Assembly (NCBI RefSeq): GCF_000227115.2
Contig: NC_016481.1
Location: 310,001-374,000 of the forward strand
DNA from: Naumovozyma dairenensis CBS 421
Lineage: Eukaryota; Ascomycota; Saccharomycetes; Saccharomycetales; Saccharomycetaceae
Length of the DNA: 64,000 bases
Reading direction: 5' to 3'
Part shown: one piece after another, positions 20,901 to 28,091 of the stretch
Numbering within the stretch: position 1 is the stretch's first letter
Layout of the letters: each line of letters opens with the position of its first letter
Notes under the pieces: model-generated
The model's input: the letters and a program-made list of their open reading frames with translations, nothing else
Databases searched by the model: none
What the model was told of the DNA's origin: nothing
Program-made: the position numbers and the translations under genes

Positions 20901-21840
20901 AGAAGATAATGAACAAGATGATTTGGTAAAGCAATTATTTTATGGGGAAATAAAACAAGATATTATCCCACTATCTGGTGTTGGTGAAACTCGTCCAAAA
21001 CTGGAAAGATTTTTATCTCTGTTAGTTAATGTAGGTGATCATCCAAGAGATATTTATGATGCATTGGATATGTATTTTAAAGATGAGTTCCTTACAATGG
21101 ATGAGTATGGAGAAGTGAAAAGGACAGTTGCCATCACTAAATTCCCAACAATTTTACAAGTACAAATCCAAAGAGTATACTATGATCGAGAGAGATTCAT
21201 GCCATTTAAATCTATTGAACCTTTACCTTTCAGTGCCAAAATATACATGGACAGGTATGTAGATACGGCTGATCCAGAAATATTGGAAACAAGAGAGAGA
21301 ACTGCGAAAATGAAAGCAGAACTTGTTCAATTAAAGAAAAGGCAGCAGGAATTATTGAGTAGAAACGAAGTAGGGCTTTCACGGAAAGAAGCATATTCTG
21401 AGACGGTGAATTTCTTACAGTCTAACGCATTACAATTACAAGGTATCGTGTTTGAAGGGCAAGATGAATTAAGTACAATCCTGAAAAAAGCTGGAACTGA
21501 TATCGATGACGAATTGTCAACGATATATAATCAAATTACCCAATTGGAAGAAACAATTAGCCATCAATTTGAGCAGTTCAAGAAAGTGGGTTATTCACTA
21601 TTTGCAGTTTTTATCCATCGAGGTGAAGCAAGTTACGGGCATTATTGGGTATATATCAAAGATTATAACCAAAATGGTATATGGAGGAAGTACAATGACG
21701 AGACTGTTAGCGAAGTCCCTGATGAAGAAGTGTTCAACTTCACAGAGGGCAATACAGCTACACCATATTTTCTCGTCTATGTAAAAGAAGGCAGTGAGAA
21801 AGACATTGAACCCCTGAAGAGGATTATTGAGGAGTCTTAG
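17953..21840 (+). CDS. UBP2: Ubiquitin-specific protease Ubp2
   Basis: 1,295 residues (S. cerevisiae about 1,272). A deubiquitinase that works with the Rsp5 ligase and Rup1, trimming K63-linked chains in endocytic and sorting pathways. The catalytic USP domain is in the C-terminal half: Cys box GINNIGNTCYLNSLLQYYF with Cys761, and His box GEASYGHYWVYIKDY with His1230. A second conserved block, QQDVTECIGNVLYQLE, lies between them. An acidic, Asp/Glu-rich insertion sits within the catalytic domain (about residues 860-940). The long N-terminal part has no motif I recognise. Conserved order follows COQ7. The frame is uninterrupted and the first ATG is used. Confidence 0.96.
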   Translation: MTFLRPDEDSTKKESSNIDSLNSSFESVNMDQSSTNSDKPDLPSKTNDDETNKSNPNSTGQGPTCDTPRVTTQDIDPGNTLLYPDLGTANFPMKTSNRIIDDILCDLSFINGPNLSFKNGILQESMIMYSKERINNQAYLFGSMVDQVALQTKYEYNSLTCPANNKLEVQFGILMNLPSNITNVDEIISKVPIYHLKITVKTRQLLEVSKKQAGITQYHLLDFEDLHHFDKRDLMTFDPDNPDLLDYAIYVSSDTNRLILIEIFSTEFDSREERESFQTATIKSRYQEACKKFDTLDPEAVPTGIDCLNTVLKLLKQPLTRKNNNDKIRTVSSNNPILHSHFNPEWLLEKYNFTKHYATDETTGQEVLEYEPPDLISYVQGYKVRSLREKYIRRCLQLIFWGKCLVQLRVDQSDPALRGSKSYRAFNLLNTTTSTNPLYQLLNDSKSNFLASTRNDSDSMALDQNFHFINLSTSSYYTDRDIIKNYERLIALDPPNIGTYFDALSYIANRKGSYQLIAYCGKQDVVGQENINMALKCFNIDPNVVNLESIDDSLLLSIYKNESVKEGADFVNLKNAMRLFAKIRNSPQLKFYVDHEPYRNVNQAYETLEIDSSVDDDIIQTAYSIKTVDAPGLKIDCDRALYTIAIQRRSMILFNFLLENCSEFQAYYNIGRYDYRQALGILQVNENANDEVILKNFQTKWFNEQIHEADQFLNYKCALMKLGLERNSKLINNFLMNGVIDPSCLPVENWPTGINNIGNTCYLNSLLQYYFSISPLREYVLGYSKTYEDFYDAKRNAKTIRRIGGREVGDNEVERSIQFIYQLRDLFYAMIYTNKRCVTPRRELAYLAFAPSNVEVEFENGVTDAKEDVSHYNDDKTSDTLIKIGEGDEDLGEAERTEASPTEDIYMTDDDMLGAAKATDGINKEDESTENGIDILPSTKVAKISSDQLENALEMGRQQDVTECIGNVLYQLESGSEPLQINPEDNEQDDLVKQLFYGEIKQDIIPLSGVGETRPKLERFLSLLVNVGDHPRDIYDALDMYFKDEFLTMDEYGEVKRTVAITKFPTILQVQIQRVYYDRERFMPFKSIEPLPFSAKIYMDRYVDTADPEILETRERTAKMKAELVQLKKRQQELLSRNEVGLSRKEAYSETVNFLQSNALQLQGIVFEGQDELSTILKKAGTDIDDELSTIYNQITQLEETISHQFEQFKKVGYSLFAVFIHRGEASYGHYWVYIKDYNQNGIWRKYNDETVSEVPDEEVFNFTEGNTATPYFLVYVKEGSEKDIEPLKRIIEES

Positions 21841-21982
21841 GAAAAGTTGGCTTCAGCATCCATAGTCTATGTAAATATTGTCTAAACCTCATGTTAATTA
21901 GAACGTAGCTTTTGCGCATTCACAATTCGGTATTAAAGTACCTTCTATTTACATAGTGCATAGAAAGTCCAAGATATATTTG

Positions 21983-22216
21983 CTGGAACGATACTTGTAG
22001 TGAGTGTCACTATTAATATCCTACGAGAAGTGTTTAGATATCAAGTTTGGTGCAATGTCCTCTGATATGACGCGAAATGATTACCGAACCTGGTAAATGC
22101 TGGAATGATCTTCTTGCTAGATGGTACTATTGATATCCTACGATGAAAGTTTAGATACCAAGCTCGGTATAATGTCTTCTAATATGACACAAAAAGATTA
22201 TCAAATATGGTAAAGG
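21983..22216. repeat. Diverged tandem duplication, unit about 117 bp
   Basis: Two consecutive units begin CTGGAACGATAC (21983) and CTGGAATGATCT (22100). Both contain TATCCTACGA, then GTTTAGATA, then AATGTC-TCT-ATATGAC and end in a TGGTAAA-GC motif. The units have diverged appreciably, so the duplication is old. Confidence 0.75.
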
Positions 22217-22732
22217 CGCAAAGAACCACAGATACCGACGTGACCCGACTAACATCGAGTTGACATGTCTGCCAACAAATATATTCTCGTGTTTCCTATC
22301 CTGCCATCAGAAAGGTATAAATAGACCAATAACTCGAAGGTTCAATTCCTGATTTTCCTGTGTTATATTTTTTATATTTTATATTTATTATACTTTATAT
22401 TTTTATTTACTTTCAAGAAGAACGAACTCTATTACTTATATTATCAGAGATTATTAACCATAATTAAATAAACTCATATAAAGCTTATTTACATTCAAGA
22501 TGGAATGTTACAATACGAATAACACAGGTTCTCAAAGACTGTATGCTTCCGAGCGGTTTTTGCAATTATTGAGAGAAGCAATAAGTAATTAGTATTAGAT
22601 AAGTGTTCCCTAGATGGGGGGAACAACGAGAAGAATATTTAACTTTTATATATTAGTGGTGGTCAGCTATTGCGGTTGGAACTCCCGTAATAGACTTTTG
22701 AAATTCGAGAAAAATAGCCACCATCCTCAGAA

Positions 22733-22737
22733 ATGTT
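22733..22737. repeat. Putative 5-bp target-site duplication, left copy (ATGTT)
   Basis: ATGTT immediately precedes the stray LTR start at 22738 and is identical to the pentamer immediately after the 3' LTR (28659-28663). Five bp is the duplication size made by Ty3. Confidence 0.6.
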
Positions 22738-22797
22738 TGTAGTGAAGTGAACTTTGAAGATTTCGACTTTACTACCCGTCGGCGAGGTCACGGATAC
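22738..22797 (+). mobile_element. Truncated LTR fragment of the Ty3-type element
   Basis: These 60 bp repeat the first bases of the element's LTR (TGTAGTGAAGTGAAC...CACGGATAC), with one extra T. They run directly into the run of Ns. This fragment, not the complete LTR at 22936, carries the ATGTT flank that matches the right end. Confidence 0.9.
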
Positions 22798-22817
22798 NNN
22801 NNNNNNNNNNNNNNNNN
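22798..22817. other. Assembly gap (20 N)
   Basis: Twenty undetermined bases, a length often used as a scaffolding placeholder. The true length and content are unknown, and the gap falls inside an LTR copy, so a repeat-driven misjoin is possible here. Confidence 0.99.
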
Positions 22818-22849
22818 CATGAAATAATAACAAAAATTTCTAAAAAATA

Positions 22850-22921
22850 AGGTCCTACCCGGATTCGAACCGGGGTTGTCCGGATCAAAACCGAAAGTGA
22901 TAACCACTACACTATAGGACC
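22850..22921 (-). tRNA. tRNA-Gln (anticodon TTG)
   Basis: 72-nt tRNA on the minus strand. The acceptor stem GGTCCTA pairs perfectly with TAGGACC. The T arm contains GGTTCGAATCC (B box) and the D arm contains TAGTGTAGTGG (A box). The anticodon TTG lies in GGTTTTGATCC. The sequence is nearly that of S. cerevisiae tRNA-Gln(UUG). A T6 terminator follows on the transcribed strand. The 5' end is 14 bp from the complete LTR at 22936, which is where Ty3 integrates relative to RNA polymerase III start sites. Confidence 0.97.
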
Positions 22922-22935
22922 TCAGAAGACATTTT

Positions 22936-23497
22936 TGTAGTGAAGTGAACTTTGAAGATTCGACTTTACTACCCGTCGGCGAGGTCACGGATACTAGGTA
23001 TCCGTAGACGAGGTCACGGATATGAGATATCCGTGGTTGAGGTCGCGGATGGTATATCGTCAGATCAAAGAGGATTCATAGCCTGTGTTTAGTTAGACTA
23101 ACAAGGAGTTGAATCGAGATCTTCAGTATGGGGTTATCCTATTAGATAGCGTAATCCTGCAGGGTGTGTACGAGCTCTGGGAGAGTCGTAACAACTGCGT
23201 CAAGTATTAGATACTTTCTGAAACAAGGGGTTGAGTCAAAGTCTTGAGAAGATCCAAGATCCTTCTAAGGGATATATATAAGAGGCAAGGATATCGTATA
23301 CCCTGCATATGTAGTTTATGTAATGACATAGAACTAAGTAACAAACGAACAACGAAGTAACTAAGTAATTAAGTACTTTAAAAAACACATTCAAACCTTT
23401 CAACAACAACAACAAAATGAACAACAATCAAGATGTTCACAACAATTTGTCTGAGGACGTAGTCATGTCTGACGATGTCCCCAACGCTTTTACTACA
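22936..23497 (+). repeat. 5' LTR of the Ty3-type element (562 bp)
   Basis: Starts TGTAGT and ends ACTACA, a perfect 6-bp terminal inverted repeat. Its limits are fixed by comparison with the 3' LTR, which it matches except for one substitution and about eight small indels. The TATA element TATATATAAG is at 23273-23282. The LTR extends past the gag ATG (23417), so the first 27 Gag codons are encoded in the LTR. U3 carries two palindromic CGG-N11-CCG motifs. Confidence 0.93.
22987..23034. promoter_or_regulatory. Two palindromic CGG-N11-CCG motifs in U3
   Basis: ACGGATA-ctagg-TATCCGT (22987-23005) and ACGGATA-tgaga-TATCCGT (23016-23034) are perfect 7-bp inverted repeats 29 bp apart. Each contains CGG and CCG separated by exactly 11 bp, the spacing recognised by Gal4-type Zn2Cys6 dimers. 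In the 3' LTR the first copy is intact and the second has CAG for CGG. Confidence 0.5.
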
Positions 23498-24379
23498 TCT
23501 GGTAGCGCTGTGTCTGAGATCCCTGGTAATGTCCCTAACAACAAAGACTTCCAGTTCAATGGACAACCGGAAGCTAACAGGAACATTAAGTTGTTTTTAG
23601 GTAAGCTCAAGAACCATTTCCTATTGAAAGGAGTGAGGGAAGACAGAAGAAAAATTGCTTTTTTGGTGGAATGCTTAACTGATCAAGCACTCATCTGGTT
23701 TGACCAAGCGGAAAAAGATCAAGATCTTTATGCTTTATCTTATGAAGAATTTGTCCGAATCTTCACTGATCATTTCACTAAAGAAGTTGATGCATTTGAG
23801 ACTTTCTCGGAATTATGGAACTTAGGTCATTGTGCTAATGCTACTGAACATGCTCAGAAGTTCAAGTCTTTAGTTTCTGGTTTGAAACCTGGTTTTGCTT
23901 CTGATGAATTATTATGCAACATTTATGTTATGCAATGTCAACCGGATATGCGTATCCAATTAATGCTTAACAAACCATGGCCAAGTTTAGAGCATTGCAT
24001 GCTCAGAGAGACCACTTTAGAAGCGTCTATCAATAGCATTAGAAGGAGTATTAACATTCCAAGAGAAGATCCGTTGTTAGTCTCGAATGTCCAAATGAAT
24101 AGAGGAAATTATTATAACAGTACTAGGCGTTATAATAATGGAAGGGGAAATAGAAATAATAATAATTACAATAACAATAATAACGGTTATAGACCTGCAT
24201 TGAGAAGCTCGAACGATTCTCGAAAGCGCATCGGTGGTACAAAAAGAAGGTCAGATAAGAGTAACTCTGGACCTGTCGATTGGAATAGAATTTGCAAAGA
24301 GAATGACCTTTGTAGAAACTGTCATGAATATGGTCATTATAAGAAACAATGCAAGAAACCCAATGCGAGGCCTATGTAA
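23417..24379 (+). CDS. Retrotransposon Gag (capsid/nucleocapsid)
   Basis: 320-residue structural polyprotein. A capsid-like region occupies about residues 55-210 (FLGKLKNHFLLKG, ALIWFDQAE). An Asn-rich basic linker follows, then one CCHC zinc knuckle of the form CRNCHEYGHYKKQC near residues 298-311, typical of nucleocapsid. The start codon is inside the 5' LTR and the primer-binding site falls in codons 28-31. The frame ends at 24377-24379, a few codons after the frameshift heptamer at 24365. Most ribosomes should stop here and give Gag; the rest shift +1 into Pol. It resembles Ty3 Gag3 in design. Confidence 0.93.
   Translation: MNNNQDVHNNLSEDVVMSDDVPNAFTTSGSAVSEIPGNVPNNKDFQFNGQPEANRNIKLFLGKLKNHFLLKGVREDRRKIAFLVECLTDQALIWFDQAEKDQDLYALSYEEFVRIFTDHFTKEVDAFETFSELWNLGHCANATEHAQKFKSLVSGLKPGFASDELLCNIYVMQCQPDMRIQLMLNKPWPSLEHCMLRETTLEASINSIRRSINIPREDPLLVSNVQMNRGNYYNSTRRYNNGRGNRNNNNYNNNNNGYRPALRSSNDSRKRIGGTKRRSDKSNSGPVDWNRICKENDLCRNCHEYGHYKKQCKKPNARPM
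23500..23508 (+). other. Primer-binding site for initiator tRNA-Met
   Basis: TGGTAGCGC is complementary to the 3' end of yeast initiator tRNA-Met (…GCGCTACCA). It starts 2 bp after the LTR end, as in Ty3. Unusually it lies within the gag reading frame. Confidence 0.85.
24365..24371 (+). other. +1 programmed frameshift heptamer GCG-AGG-C
   Basis: In the gag frame the codons are GCG (Ala317), AGG, CCT, ATG, stop. Skipping the A after GCG gives GGC CTA TGT and enters the long Pol frame. Ty3 of S. cerevisiae shifts at GCG-AGU-U, and Ty1 at CUU-AGG-C with the rare AGG codon as pause. This site joins the Ty3 P-site codon to the Ty1 A-site codon. The mechanism is inferred from these precedents. Confidence 0.8.
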
Positions 24380-27300
24380 AGCCAATGAAGAACTTGAAGC
24401 TACTGTTGCCATTCCTGAGTGTAGCTCCAATGATGATTTGTTAGTATGCAATTTAGAATCGCATACGAGAGAAGATCCTTTATTAACATGCAATTTAGAA
24501 TCGCATGAGAAGGAAGATCCACGTGTTACCACCACTAAAATTAATCCACCTGTTGAGGACGTCTGTATTGTGAACATTGGAACGAAGTCAAGGACTTTAG
24601 AAGCATTGATTGATACTGGTTCACCAACGCATTTTATTAGAAGTGATGTTGTTACTAAGTTAGACTTAAAGACAAGTCAAGTACCCTTTAGAAGAGTAAA
24701 AGGACTTGTATCAGACGCCATTACAACGTGTAATACAGCATGTAGATTAGATTTTAGATTAGAGAATAGAGAGTTCGATATTTGTGCATATGTAACTGAC
24801 ATAATAAAAAATGATGTTCTTATTGGTTATCCTTTTGTCAAAAGACACCCTTCCTTGATGGAATCGATACATAAGAATATAGACAATGTTAAATTTAATA
24901 ATAGGCCAGTGAGTGATCCTGGTAGGATGAATTATGAAGACGTTACATATGGCAAAGACCCAATAGATGACATTTGTAATATTGAAACTGATGAGAACTG
25001 GATTGACATACAAAGAGATGCGTCAGATGTCATTATTGTGGAAGTAACCGAGGTTACGAATAAAGATGAAAGTAAGTTCGATACAATACCTGAAGAATTG
25101 CAAGTGAAATATAGAGGTATTGTTAGAAATGATCTACCTCCACGTCAAAGAGATCATAAACATGTTAGTCATAGTATAGAACTGAAAGAAGGAAGTAGAC
25201 TTCCTAGAAGATCACCATATAGGTTAACACCTAAGAAACAGAAAGAAGTAGATGAGATTATCAAAGACTTATTAGATAAGGGTTTTATAGTACCTTCTAA
25301 ATCTAGTTACAGTTCTCCAATTGTTCTTGTAACAAAACATGATGGTTCGTATCGTTTATGTGTGGATTATCGAGAGTTGAATAAAGTTACGGTTAAAGAC
25401 CCATTTCCACTACCTCACGTAGATGAACTGCTAGGTAAGGTAGGAAGTGCCAGTGTTTTCACTACATTGGATTTGCACTCCGGTTATCATCAAATCCCGA
25501 TGAACCCTACAGATATGGATAAGACTGCTTTTGTTACGCCTACAGGTAAATATGAATATACAGTGATGCCGTTTGGTTTGGTAAACGCTCCTAGTACTTT
25601 TGCTAGATATATGGCAGATCTGTTTAGAGATTTAGAATTTGTTAATGTCTACTTAGATGATATATTGATATTTTCGAATGATTTAGAATCACATTGGAAA
25701 CACATCGACGTGGTGCTATCCAGGTTAGACCAAGAGAAGTTGATAGCGAAAAAGAAGAAATGTCATTTTGCTCAAAGTGAAGTTCAATTTTTGGGGTATA
25801 TTATTGGTAGAAATAAGATTAAGCCAGTACAAGAGAAATGTGAAGCAATTAATCGGTTCCCTGTTCCAAAGACGATTAAAGAAGCGCAAAGGTTCGTAGG
25901 AATGATAAATTATTATCGGAAATTTATTAAAGATTGTTCGAGGAAGGTTAGACCTCTCGTTGATTTCATTTCTAGAAATGTTCCGTGGGGAGATCTGCAA
26001 GATGATGCTTTTGCCACGTTGAAACGCGATTTAATGTCTGAACCGTTGCTAGTCCCATTTAAGAGAGATGCTGAATATAGGTTAACGACTGATGCGTCTA
26101 TGGATGGACTTGGTGCTGTCCTAGAAGAAGTTGCGGATAATAAAGTTCTCGGAGTTGTTAGTTATTATTCGAAGTCGTTAAATGAAACGCAAAGAAGATA
26201 CCCACCGGGAGAGCTAGAATTGATGGCTATAATTGAAGGTTTAGAACATTTCAAATATATGCTACATGGTAAGCATTTTGTGCTTAGAACGGACCATATT
26301 AGTTTATTGTCAATCCAGAATCAAAAAGAACCAGCGAGAAGAGTTCAACGTTGGTTAGATACTTTATCAGAATTCGATTTTTCACTTGCGTACCTGCCCG
26401 GCCCGAAAAATGTTGTAGCTGATGCTATTTCCAGAGCAAAATTAGAAAACAAAGAAGTTTCCAATGAACCTGTTAATGATAACAAAGAGATCTTAACAGT
26501 TGCCACAGCAGACACATTACATACCCTAGACCCAGAGTCCTGGACCACTGACTGGAGAACAGATCCATGGGGTGCAGCTGTGTTGAAGTCATTAGATGAC
26601 AAGTTTGATCATGAGATACCTACAGAACAAGTTAATGAATTTACACGATATCTAAAGAAATTTGAAAGAACACCTGAATATTTGAAGCATTTTAAATGGA
26701 CCAATGATGTATTATATTACGAAGATAGAATATGTGTTCCACATATTCGTAGACCTTTGGTTATGGAGACGTACCATGATCATAAATGGTTTGGCGGTCA
26801 TTTTGGTGAACATGACACCTTTAAAAAGATTTCAGAAATCTATTTTTGGCCCAATTGTTACAAAACTGTCCAAGATTATGTTAAAAGTTGTATACAGTGT
26901 CAGGTAATGAAAGCTCATCGTCCGAGATCACAAGGATTGCATAAACCTTTATCTGTACCATCTGGTCGTTGGCTTGATATTTCAATGGACTTCCTCACTG
27001 GTATACCAACTACTTTGGCGGGGTGGGATATGATAATGGTAGTCATTGATCGTTTTACTAAACGAGCCCACTTCGTTGCCTGTAAGAAAGTTAACGGTTC
27101 TACCGGCGTGTTCGATGCTTTATTCAGATTTGTGTTTTCACTGCATGGATTCCCGAGAACAATCGTGAGTGATAGAGATATTAGATTTACATCAAATGCT
27201 TATAGAGAATTGACAGATAGGTTAGGTATAAAACTGTTGATGTCAACTAGTAATCATCCGCAGACAGATGGTCAAACAGAAAGAGTGAATAGAACCCTAA

Positions 27301-28046
27301 ATCAATTATTGAGAATGTATTGTTCAAATGATCAATCCTGTTGGGATAAGCTATTACCACACGTTGAGTATGTGTATAATAGTACATACCAAAGAGTTTT
27401 GTGTATGTCACCATTTGAAGCAGATTTAGGATATAAACCGAATGAACCACGAATGAATAGAGATTACATTATTAATGCAAGACATTTGACTTCGGCTGAA
27501 TATGCAAGAGATATCGATGCTTTGACTTTAAGAATCAAAGATCAATTAGAAGAAAATCAATTACGTCAAGAATATGATGCAAACAAGAACAGAACTCCAG
27601 TTAACTATAAGATAGGTGATTATGTTTTGTTACACCGTGATGCATATTTTACAGGTGGCCAATATAGAAAGATCCAAGCAATCTACTTAGGTCCCTTTCA
27701 AGTAGTAGGTGTAGGTACAAATTGCTGCGAATTAGATTTACCATCAATGAGAAAGTTACATAGGATGATAAATGTGACATGGTTAAAACCTTATGTGGAA
27801 AGAACGAATATGTATCCAAAGTGGAAACCAAGAGCAAAGATAGAAAGGTTACAACGATTAGAAGAGATTACATCCATTATTGGGTATAGTCTGAATGGCA
27901 AGATATATTATTGTAAGATGAAAGATGTGGACCCTAGATTGACTGTGGAATATCCAGAAGAAGAATTAAGGAACTTATCAAAACCGAGATTAGACTCATT
28001 GTTAAGAAACTTCAACCAACTTGAGTACCGAAGAGGAAAAACCTGA
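24369..28046 (+). CDS. Retrotransposon Pol: protease, reverse transcriptase, RNase H, integrase
   Basis: About 1,225 residues expressed by +1 frameshifting from Gag (fusion about 1,542 residues). Coordinates start at the first codon after the slip; the frame is open further upstream, overlapping gag. Domains in order: aspartic protease with DTG at 24612-24620 (LIDTGSPTHF); reverse transcriptase with FTTLDLHSGYHQI and the catalytic YLDD at 25650-25661; RNase H beginning near LTTDASMDGLGAVL; integrase with an H-H-C-C zinc domain (QCQVMKAH), then SMDFLTGIP, VSDRDIRFTS and ETERVN-type DDE residues. A GPF motif and a short, possibly chromodomain-like tail follow (IYYCKMKDVDPRLTVEYPEEEL). No internal stop was seen, so the enzyme set looks intact. 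Confidence 0.96.
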   Translation, partial: GLCKANEELEATVAIPECSSNDDLLVCNLESHTREDPLLTCNLESHEKEDPRVTTTKINPPVEDVCIVNIGTKSRTLEALIDTGSPTHFIRSDVVTKLDLKTSQVPFRRVKGLVSDAITTCNTACRLDFRLENREFDICAYVTDIIKNDVLIGYPFVKRHPSLMESIHKNIDNVKFNNRPVSDPGRMNYEDVTYGKDPIDDICNIETDENWIDIQRDASDVIIVEVTEVTNKDESKFDTIPEELQVKYRGIVRNDLPPRQRDHKHVSHSIELKEGSRLPRRSPYRLTPKKQKEVDEIIKDLLDKGFIVPSKSSYSSPIVLVTKHDGSYRLCVDYRELNKVTVKDPFPLPHVDELLGKVGSASVFTTLDLHSGYHQIPMNPTDMDKTAFVTPTGKYEYTVMPFGLVNAPSTFARYMADLFRDLEFVNVYLDDILIFSNDLESHWKHIDVVLSRLDQEKLIAKKKKCHFAQSEVQFLGYIIGRNKIKPVQEKCEAINRFPVPKTIKEAQRFVGMINYYRKFIKDCSRKVRPLVDFISRNVPWGDLQDDAFATLKRDLMSEPLLVPFKRDAEYRLTTDASMDGLGAVLEEVADNKVLGVVSYYSKSLNETQRRYPPGELELMAIIEGLEHFKYMLHGKHFVLRTDHISLLSIQNQKEPARRVQRWLDTLSEFDFSLAYLPGPKNVVADAISRAKLENKEVSNEPVNDNKEILTVATADTLHTLDPESWTTDWRTDPWGAAVLKSLDDKFDHEIPTEQVNEFTRYLKKFERTPEYLKHFKWTNDVLYYEDRICVPHIRRPLVMETYHDHKWFGGHFGEHDTFKKISEIYFWPNCYKTVQDYVKSCIQCQVMKAHRPRSQGLHKPLSVPSGRWLDISMDFLTGIPTTLAGWDMIMVVIDRFTKRAHFVACKKVNGSTGVFDALFRFVFSLHGFPRTIVSDRDIRFTSNAYRELTDRLGIKLLMSTSNHPQTDGQTERVNRTLNQLLRMYCSNDQSCWDKLLPHVEYVYNSTYQRVLCMSPFEADLGYKPNEPRMNRDYIINARHLTSAEYARDIDALTLRIKDQLEENQLRQEYDANKNRTPVNYKIGDYVLLHRDAYFTGGQYRKIQAIYLGPFQVVGVGTNCCELDLPSMRKLHRMINVTWLKPYVERTNMYPKWKPRAKIERLQRLEEITSIIGYSLNGKIYYCKMKDVDPRLTVEYPEEELRNLSKPRLDSLLRNFNQLEYRRGKT

Positions 28047-28079
28047 CGGAATAGGCTCGAGTCGGGTGCCTCAAGGTTT

Positions 28080-28091
28080 GGGGGAGGAGGA
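28080..28091 (+). other. Polypurine tract
   Basis: An all-purine run GGGGGAGGAGGA directly abuts the 3' LTR, the position where plus-strand DNA synthesis is primed in LTR retrotransposons. Confidence 0.85.

Larger units (their letters stand above)
21841..22737 (+). repeat. Probable decayed LTR-like sequence downstream of UBP2
   Basis: This 0.9-kb non-coding region has the layout of a retrotransposon LTR. A diverged tandem duplication at 21983-22216 resembles U3 repeats. A strong TATAAATA is at 22316-22323. An AT-rich leader follows, then a short ATG frame of 30 codons (22500-22592) beginning MECYNTNNTGSQ, as if it were the truncated start of a gag gene. I cannot fix the LTR ends by TG...CA and see no sequence similarity to the intact Ty3-type element alongside. 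It could instead be ordinary spacer. Confidence 0.35.

Noticed and set aside
22336..22352. GGTTCAATTCC string resembling a B box in the LTR-like region
   Set aside because: No pairing T stem or acceptor stem was found; it sits just after the TATA element of the LTR-like relic.
22370..22387. Matches to the yeast ARS core (WTTTAYRTTTW)
   Set aside because: Two overlapping matches lie in an extremely AT-rich stretch where such matches are expected by chance. No further origin evidence is available.
23236..23427. Antisense hydrophobic frame (MLFILLLLLKGLNVFF...) present in both LTRs
   Set aside because: It is the antisense of the CAACAACAA leader of the LTR. Its repetition at 28283-28588 simply reflects the duplicated LTR.
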